From: Polytrichum commune
Lineage: Eukaryota > Streptophyta > Polytrichopsida > Polytrichales > Polytrichaceae
Direction of reading: 5' to 3'
Assembly: GCA_950295325.1 (NCBI GenBank)
Contig: OX485808.1
Location: 36,727,180-36,791,179 of the forward strand
Length of the DNA: 64,000 nucleotides
The notes beneath the pieces are model-generated. The model ran no database searches. It was not told the origin of the DNA and saw nothing but the letters and a program-made list of their open reading frames with translations. Below, piece by piece: positions 57,494 to 64,000 of the stretch. Position numbers and translations under genes: made by a program. Every line of letters starts with the position of its first letter. The first letter of the stretch is position 1.

Positions 57494-58547
57494 GTGCTTG
57501 ATCACAACCACAATGTGCATGGTGTCTTTTTGCATATGAGACCCATTTCTCAAAAGTTCAAGACCCTTACAAACTTTACCATAGTTGATCTTGATGAGTT
57601 TTGTGGATTTGTTGTGCTAGTTATTGCATCTCATGCTCGGTCCACTGGCGAGGTTCATAAACTCTCGGGTTGTCATATGAAGTTGTCTTTGCAACAATGC
57701 CTCCTCAACTCCCTCCTCTACATGAAACATCAAAATGTCACTAGTTATAATGCATTTCAGTGAAACTGGTATTGTTCAACCTTGAATGATAATGTGTTGT
57801 TCATATCTTCTTGCATTAACCATGCTCTAGCCGTTGAGATGGTATGGCCTGATGCAGTGGAGCGTGCTCATTAAAATACCCTCCATCCTCACTTCCTAGA
57901 TGTAGTGGTATTATTGATGGAACCCTTGTGAAAATAAGGAAACCTTGGAACAATCTGAAGTACTCAAAATGGTTCAATGGCCCTGAGAGAAGATGTATTA
58001 TTTGAATAATGTAGTTGCTGTACCTCACGAGGATTTGTTGTTGTATGTGAACTTGGTTTATCCAAGTTCTTATCACGATGTCTCTATTGTAAGACACTCT
58101 TGCTTGTACAAAAACTAGTGTACACATTTTTAACTCATCAATGAGAACTTCCAATACCTTCTTGGGGATTCCGGACATATTGATGCAAATATGTTTATTC
58201 TTTGTTGAACTAGAGTGGATGAGAGTCCACCTAATGTGCCTTGCAATGCTATTGATGCATTAAAAAAAAATTCAATTTGTGCAAAAAGAAATAAATAAAA
58301 TGCATTCAACCAAAAAAAAAAATGCATGTTACAAGGCTTGTGTGGAGTTGGGCATTGGATGCTTGAAGATAAAGTTTGCAAGATTGATGAAGTGATTCGA
58401 TGCTACAAAATCCAAGTACACACACTTGTTCATGTCTTGTGCCCTGTAACGAACTTTCTTCATCGAAGAAGGATGAACTTGTATCAAGAGATAATTGGAA
58501 ATACAATGAATGACCTAGAAACTCATGAGTGGGAGGAAGATTACTAG
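57494..58547 (+). pseudogene. PIF/Harbinger transposase pseudogene
   Basis: Successive plus-strand pieces read LDEFCGFVVLVIASHARSTG, then CFLMKH-type helices, then GTLVKIRKPWNNLKYSKWFN after IID, YPSSYHDVSIVRHSCLYKN, and finally ACVELGIGCLK, ALLTNFLHRRRMNLYQEIIG and a C-terminal HEWEEDY stop. These are the DDE-type transposase (DDE_4) blocks, and the three catalytic positions survive: Asp in IDGT (about 57915), Asp in YHDVS (about 58076) and Glu in VELGIG (about 58344). Frameshifts and stops (for example after NAFQ and after ERAH) make it inactive. It could have mobilised the TTA/TAA-flanked elements in this window, though a direct match of ends was not shown. Confidence 0.85.
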
Positions 58548-58600
58548 CATGTTCACATTTTGATTTTGTACATGTAAGTAAGTTTGTGGATAAAGACGTA

Positions 58601-60564
58601 GAAGAAAAAGAAAAAATAACGCCCATATTCTAATACCGGCGTGAATTTGAGCCCGTTTGTCGTGCACTGATCACGGTGTACCGTGATGCAGTGTACGGTT
58701 TTAATGCCTCCGGTGGGAGGTGGCTCGGGTAAGTCATATAGTAATCCGTTTTTGTTATGGTGGGGGGACCGGTGCTTGTTTGTTGTCTAATTTTCGTTTG
58801 TTTAGTATTATGTAAGTGAGGTATTTGATAGCGTTTTGGTGGAGTTCTTTCATGAGTTTTTTGACGTTTGATTTTGGGATTTTTAATTCAGTGAGTTTTT
58901 GGATGGAATGCTCATGTATGGCTCCTCGCACGCTTGCCGTGATTGTGATGATGGGGTTGATTTTCCAGCCATTGTTTTGAATGGTGGTGTTGAGTGGGTC
59001 GTATTTGGTGTGTTTTTGTGAAATGGCTTGTTCAGGAAATCTATCATGGCAGTACGTGAATTCGATGAATTGTACTGTGTGGTATTGTGATGGCGATAGG
59101 GGTGGTGTCACGTGGTTGGGAGCGCCTAGTATACATAGTATGTCAGGTCTGAGTTTGGCTTGGCATTGACATGGTTGTGGGGAGCATATACATTGGAGTA
59201 GCCAATCCGGTACGGTATGCTCTTGTGGGCGGTTGTTGAGGTGTCCTGCATTGACCATGGTAAAGAACCTAGTATGTTTATTTGCTTGTAGGGTTTGAGT
59301 GATAAGGTGAACTGCTTTGTTGTGTCGTGCGATTCTGAGTCCTTTTAAGTATGGGTGCTCACATGTAGATAGTAGATGGGGCCATGTGTCACGTTCGTTT
59401 TTGTGACATAATGTGCAATTAGGGTTTTGGTATGTGAGGGGCCAGAATATGTTTTTTCTATGGTTTCCCATATATTGGGCGTATCGGAATTTTAATGTTT
59501 GTGTGATTTGGGTGTCTGGGATTTTGTCATTTTGCCAGAAGTGGTTAGAGAGTTTTTGGTTTATTTGTTTATTTGATAACCATTTGGCGACGTATGGGAA
59601 TTTGTGGTTGGCAAGAGTTTTTTCCTGGGATTCGTGTGTTTTGGATATAAATGTGCGTAGGTTGCGGATGGCGCCGTCATGTGTGGCTGTTGGACAGCTG
59701 GCTAGCCAGTATGGGGTTGCATGGGCGGTGTGGATGTGTGGGGTGTTTGTTGGTTTTTCTTGGGTTGTTCCTATATTTGCGAGTTCATCGGCTATTTCAT
59801 TTCCTGTAATGCCTGAGTGTGCGCGGACTTTGTGTATGTGAATTTGGTATGGGGTCCAATATATTTGTCGTACTATGGCGGCTATGAGTAGTTTGTCTGG
59901 ATGATGGTGTTGAGATGTAGGATGTTGTATGTGGTTGTTTATTAAGTATATGCTGTTGAGGCTATCCGTGAATAAATGCGTGTCTGTTTGTGTAACTTTT
60001 ATATTTTCGATGGCTATGAGTATGGCGTTAAGTTCGGCCCGGAGTATATTTTGGTAGCCAGGTAGTCTTTCGGATAGGCGTGTGTTGTTGTTAGGACTAT
60101 AGACGCCTGATCCTGCGGTGTTGCCTATTATTTGACCTTCAGAATTTTTTGTTGGTGGTATGAATGAGCCATCTGTATATACGCATTGGGGCGGGTGGAA
60201 TTTGAGTGGGTGGATGCGGTTATATGAAGTTGGTATGGGTGTAATGGTGGGATTATTAATGTGTGTTATGGGTATTTTGGGGGCGGTTTTCCATGCATTG
60301 GAGAGTTTGACTTTGTATTGTAGGGGAGTAGGGTTGATGGGATGGGTGTCTATGCGTGTTTTTATTGTTTGGAGTAGGGTTTGTTTTAACATGTGTGGGG
60401 TTTGGGTATTGGGGGTTAGAGTTGTTTGGTTGTGTATGCATATTAGTGATGTAAGTGATGGTTCCACATATTGGTAGTATGTTGGCCATTCGGGTGTGGG
60501 TTTGTATTGTATGGTGTGTGGGGGTATTGTAGCCATGACGTGTATATCGGCTTTATTGGCGAGT
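58601..60564 (-). mobile_element. 5'-truncated LINE (RNase H plus restriction-like endonuclease type), copy 2
   Basis: Flanked by a 6-bp duplication GACGTA (58595-58600 and 60565-60570). Read on the minus strand the 3' end is TTTTTCTTTTTCTTC with no poly(A), like the TTCTTC end of copy 1, and TA follows the end in both. The insertion lies 54 bp beyond the end of the Harbinger transposase pseudogene. The reverse transcriptase is missing through 5' truncation, but the remaining ORF is intact, so the insertion is probably young. Confidence 0.75.
58755..60564 (-). CDS. LINE ORF remainder: RNase H, CCHC finger and restriction-like endonuclease (about 600 residues)
   Basis: Uninterrupted to the stop at 58755-58757. 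The frame stays open past the 5' end of the element into flanking DNA (to 60602), so there is no authentic start. Counting from that upstream Met, RNase H has Asp144 (VYTDGSF), Glu190 (LRAELNA), Asp213 (LFTDSLN), His262 (VRAHSG) and Asp272 (IADELAN), the full catalytic set. Then come a C-x2-C-x9-H-x4-C finger (396, 399, 409, 414; CTLCHKNERDTWPHLLSTC), RHN (426-428), RPD (485-487), Glu514 (QFIEFTY) and HTKYDPL, the order seen in R2-group restriction-like endonucleases. The protein would nick target DNA and remove RNA from the hybrid. It is Thr-, His- and Pro-rich. No promoter is expected, as a 5'-truncated copy is normally silent. Confidence 0.8.
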
Positions 60565-60570
60565 GACGTA

Positions 60571-60829
60571 CTTTGCTTTGACATAGCACATTCAAAGCAC
60601 ATGTGAATACATAATCTAATACAACTTGAGCCTTATCAAGGAATCACTATGGTAGATAGAATGTAAGCATTTCCATGAATACAAGATGATGCTACATATC
60701 ACATTCACCAATATTTTTCACAATTGCAATCACATGTTCATGGACATAATGATGTACTTCAACAAAAAAAAATTTAAAATGATATATATCCACATTGAAA
60801 TATGTGGACATCAAGACCCTTACTTGGTC
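60571..60829. other. no feature recognised
   Basis: AT-rich flank of the LINE insertion. Confidence 0.4.
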
Positions 60830-61450
60830 CTTCAAGCTCTCTTTGTTAATGCTCCTAACATCTCACCCTTTGTCATAAGCCTCTCCATATGCTTTTGTGT
60901 GGATGTGGTGCTAGCAACATCCGGTGTGGCGGGGAGACTAGAGACATTATCATCTACTTTAACATGTTTTTTTTTGGGGGGGGGGGGGTCCTCTCTTGCA
61001 GTGGATGCAAAACCTTGCAAAGTGGATTGCCTATGCTTAAGAACATTCCTAGTTGCATGCTCATTTGTGCACCTTAATCTTTGAAGCATCTCATCACATT
61101 AAGGTAAGGCATTCTTGGTACCTTAATCATTAGATATCCACGGTTTGGTTGAGTTCAATGCGTATCAACCTTTCCTTCAAGGTGTCCTCTTAATATGTGA
61201 TATTAGGGAACTCATTACAAAACTCACCGTACACATTATGTCATACTAGATGTGGCATAAATTGAGTATCATTCTTCCTTAGGCGAGAATACTCATGCAA
61301 AATGCACATAATAGGAATGAAACATCTTGGCCAACATATCCAACTCCAAAGTAGGCTTGTATTTGTTTTCCTTCCACGATCTCTTCAAAGTTGGTGCATC
61401 TTGGGGCGTTTTGTCATGTGGATAGTTGAGTTTGGAATAGGTGGTTGACC
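60830..61450 (-). pseudogene. decayed protein-coding remnant, possibly the second ORF of the Harbinger element
   Basis: On the minus strand, from about 61420 down, the sequence reads TLKRSWKENKYKPTLELDML, AKMFHSYYVHFA, VFSPKEE, YSIYATSSMT, EFPNITY, EDTLKERLIRIELNQTVDI and, after more breaks, RCTNEHATRNVLKHRQS and a Pro/Lys-rich part. Several stops and frame changes separate these pieces. The text is clearly protein-like. PIF/Harbinger elements carry a second (Myb/SANT-like) protein, and this lies just beyond the transposase pseudogene on the opposite strand, which would fit. I do not recognise the domain itself, so the link is a guess from position. Confidence 0.4.
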
Positions 61451-64000
61451 TAATCAAGTAATACCCATGTCATATATAACTCAGCAATCCTCATCCTCCC
61501 TTGCCAATGACTCTAGCATTACCTCAACGTCATCCAAATTGAAGTGGTGATTATGATTGTGAGCTAGCTCAAAATCTATCAAGCTCTCATAGTTCAATGA
61601 TGTCAACCATGGCCATGCCATTCTACCACAAAAACCAACCACATGTGAGTAATGACCTTTAGTCTCGATTCAAAGTATGTTTTGGGTATATGTAAATGAA
61701 CAAAAAAAAACAAGAATGCATTCATAAAAAGTTAGCATGACTTCTACATGTGTAAAGAATTCAAAAAACAAAAAAAACCATGCGTGACAGAATTTCAACA
61801 TGTCTTCAGCATGTGTATATGAATTTGGAAAAAAAAATAAAAAAAATACATTGATAAGATTTTAGCACGACTTCCTCATGTGTAAATGACATTGCAAAAA
61901 AACATAAAATGATATACTTTCCGCTTGGCTTCCGCACATGCTAGAGATTATTGGAAAATTAAAGTGCACATTCAAGATAAACTAATTCTTGATTCCACCT
62001 CAGAAATCTCAATTCCCCGCCTCCAATCTAGCATGAGCTCACTTCAAGCTCCTAATCCAACTTCTAATTCATGTCCTAATCCCAACAAGTGAGGCTAAAC
62101 CAACAACTCCCAAGTCCGAGGTTAGACTTTGAGAGCGAGCAATTGGAGGGGCCTTGGTTTCGGATACCCCCCCACCGTTATTTGATGCATCCCGGCCATT
62201 GATGTAGTCTTTCTTTTAGTTTCTCCTACTTGTGACCAAGGTGCCATAGTGGCTCTCTCAAAAAACGTAGTCGGTGAATTAGTGGCCATGCATTGATTTT
62301 CTTTGGAGTGAACTAAGGTGCACACAAAATTATAATGCACATGATTTTTTATATTGATATTTTATTGAGTCTATGGCCACTGCATTTTTTTTGTTTTGTT
62401 GCCATTGTTAGACCACTTAACAAGAAAAATTGTGGGATTTTTGGCCACAAGCTTCTACAAAAGGCAAGTGCATAAACTAGTGTTGCACTAACATGTCATC
62501 TTAGAGTTTATAATATCCACAATGTCATTGTACAATTTATGATTAATAACCACAAACCACCCAACCACTGGTGTCCCGGTACTAACTTCAAAGAATGAAT
62601 AAAGAAAAAGGAAAGTAATTTTTTTTCACAATTGTATGTTCGCCAATCCCTATCCATGACTGCGTGCGTGGCCATGGGAGATATTGACTAATAAGTTCAA
62701 ATAAGCAAACATAACCCTAACCCTAACCCTAACCCTAACCCTAAACCCAAATATAATAATTCCTACATTCTTATTTTCTAGATTCAAAGCTATTCTTTTC
62801 ACATTGCCAGAAAATGCAACCATTTCTCCGACTTGAATCTAATTTAGTCCATAAATGCATAACATATAAGTTGTAATAGTAGTCAATGTCAATTGACATT
62901 ATTATATGCAAAACTCCATTGACAATCTACACAAGGTTGAACCAATGACGATCCTTGACAACAATGTTGTAAGCAAACCTTTGGTTCACTTTGTGATTCC
63001 TTATGGGTGAGGTAAATACCAAAAAATATCACCAATTTTTAGGTTTCTACAACCGCCCTTGAAATTTTTGCTTGTTATCAATAAGTTATGATATCGTATT
63101 CCCATTTTGGGCGTCATTGACCTTTACTCCTCAAGTGTGATTGAGAAAACTTCAAGGTTATTATTATGTGAATATGGAAAGATCCCTACCCGTTTGTACT
63201 TTGTACATGTCTATGATGCTATGGTTATCAACAAAATTGGAATTATATTATATATGTATGTATGTATGTAGATACATACATGTATATGCAATCTCCCTAT
63301 GAACAAGCATAAATAAAGAGCCTTTTTTTTTTGCAAGCTAGGTGTAAATATTTGATGTGTTGACATGCAATGCACTGCCATGCTAATATTTTTTGGTCTC
63401 ACGCTAAGTTTGTTAATTGAGACATCCAAGACTCTATTTGAATACATTGTAGGTGATGAGCATGTTCAGTAGACATTACTTCAAATTTTCGAACAAAGTG
63501 CCACGTGTTACTTTTCCATAAATTGCAAATACAAAATTCCATTTGTAAGTTCAAAAAACTAGCATTTTGGCACCAACACACGCATATCGTCTATATCATT
63601 ATATTGTATTGTAAAATGCGGATTATTTTAAAGACTCTAACACCTAGCAAAAGTATGCCGTGGGAGCAACAATGGCATGTCCAAATCATCCATTCAAAGT
63701 TCATGTCCAAATCATCCACCTCCTTCACCTTGCACCACTTAAAATTTTCAACCCATGAGCTATATGACACCATAATTTTTCATCTAAGAGATGATAATGA
63801 GGTGGCCAATGAAGAGTTACACAATAAGGCTAGTGGAGCAAGGTTTATTATCGAGGACGTCACTTGATGACTACCAACCGTTTGATGTCACCGCCCCACC
63901 ATCCATGTCGAAATAGGACTTTGATGACGGGTAACGAATGTGCGACTATACTAGTGGCTCCATATATGGTGAACTCCTCCACATCGGCCACCGGTTTTTA
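61451..64000. other. gene-free region
   Basis: AT-rich, with A-rich runs at 61705-61900 where a block of about 70-80 bp is repeated three to four times (GACTTCTACATGTGTA-like phrases followed by AAAA runs). A (TATG)n stretch lies at about 63252-63275. No credible coding region; the 63505-63867 open frame has no recognisable pattern. Confidence 0.45.
62712..62748. repeat. short interstitial telomere-like array
   Basis: Five tandem CCCTAA units (TTAGGG type) followed by one CCCTAAA-type junction. Too short and internal to be a chromosome end. Confidence 0.9.

Noticed and set aside
62712-62748. Chromosome end
   Set aside because: Only about five units, with ordinary sequence on both sides.
63505-63867. 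120-codon open frame near the window end
   Set aside because: No recognisable domain or exon structure; low-complexity AT-rich context.

Overview
This window looks like nuclear DNA of a land plant, most likely a non-seed plant (moss, lycophyte or fern). It is AT-rich and gene-poor. It has GT-AG introns and is full of plant-type transposon debris: copia, L1-like LINE, PIF/Harbinger, hAT-like and Tourist-like elements. Its one convincing intact gene encodes a protein kinase joined to NB-ARC and LRR domains, an arrangement known mainly from mosses and their relatives. The species cannot be named from the sequence alone. No tRNA, rRNA or CRISPR array was recognised.

Layout. 1-1119: decayed multi-exon gene with a DNA N6/N4-methyltransferase-like core. 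2.0-3.1 kb: tandem repeats, including an 81-bp unit built round a perfect palindrome. 3.6-20 kb: large non-coding repeat families (here A and B) with nested inverted-repeat elements. 20.5-21.6 kb: first exon of a Rab11-type GTPase (broken) beside a copia remnant on the other strand. 24.48-30.47 kb: the main gene, followed by a dead extension of its LRR array to 31.73 kb. 32.6-34.2 kb: second copy of family B ending in a long foldback. 34.2-35.3 kb: fructose-bisphosphate aldolase pseudogene (minus strand). 35.4-35.9 kb: Tourist-like MITE. 37.4-43.6 kb: third copy of family A, carrying a LINE insertion, a hAT-like MITE and a further insertion. 43.9-56 kb: several inverted-repeat elements with TTA/TAA target duplications, L1-like LINE fragments and simple repeats. 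57.5-61.5 kb: PIF/Harbinger transposase pseudogene, a LINE inserted after it, and a degenerate ORF on the opposite strand. 61.5-64 kb: nothing coding, one short TTAGGG-type array.

The main gene has three coding exons joined in phase 0, giving about 1831 residues. The N-terminal helical region resembles the HeLo/DUF1221 region of plant MLKL-like proteins. It is followed by a kinase with all catalytic motifs, an NB-ARC switch with P-loop, kinase-2, GLPL and MHD motifs, and an LRR domain made almost wholly of near-identical 24-residue (72-bp) repeats. The natural reading is an intracellular immune receptor that carries its own MLKL-like signalling module. The second notable item is a LINE family with two copies here. 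It combines an RNase H domain with a CCHC finger and a restriction-like endonuclease, an unusual combination.
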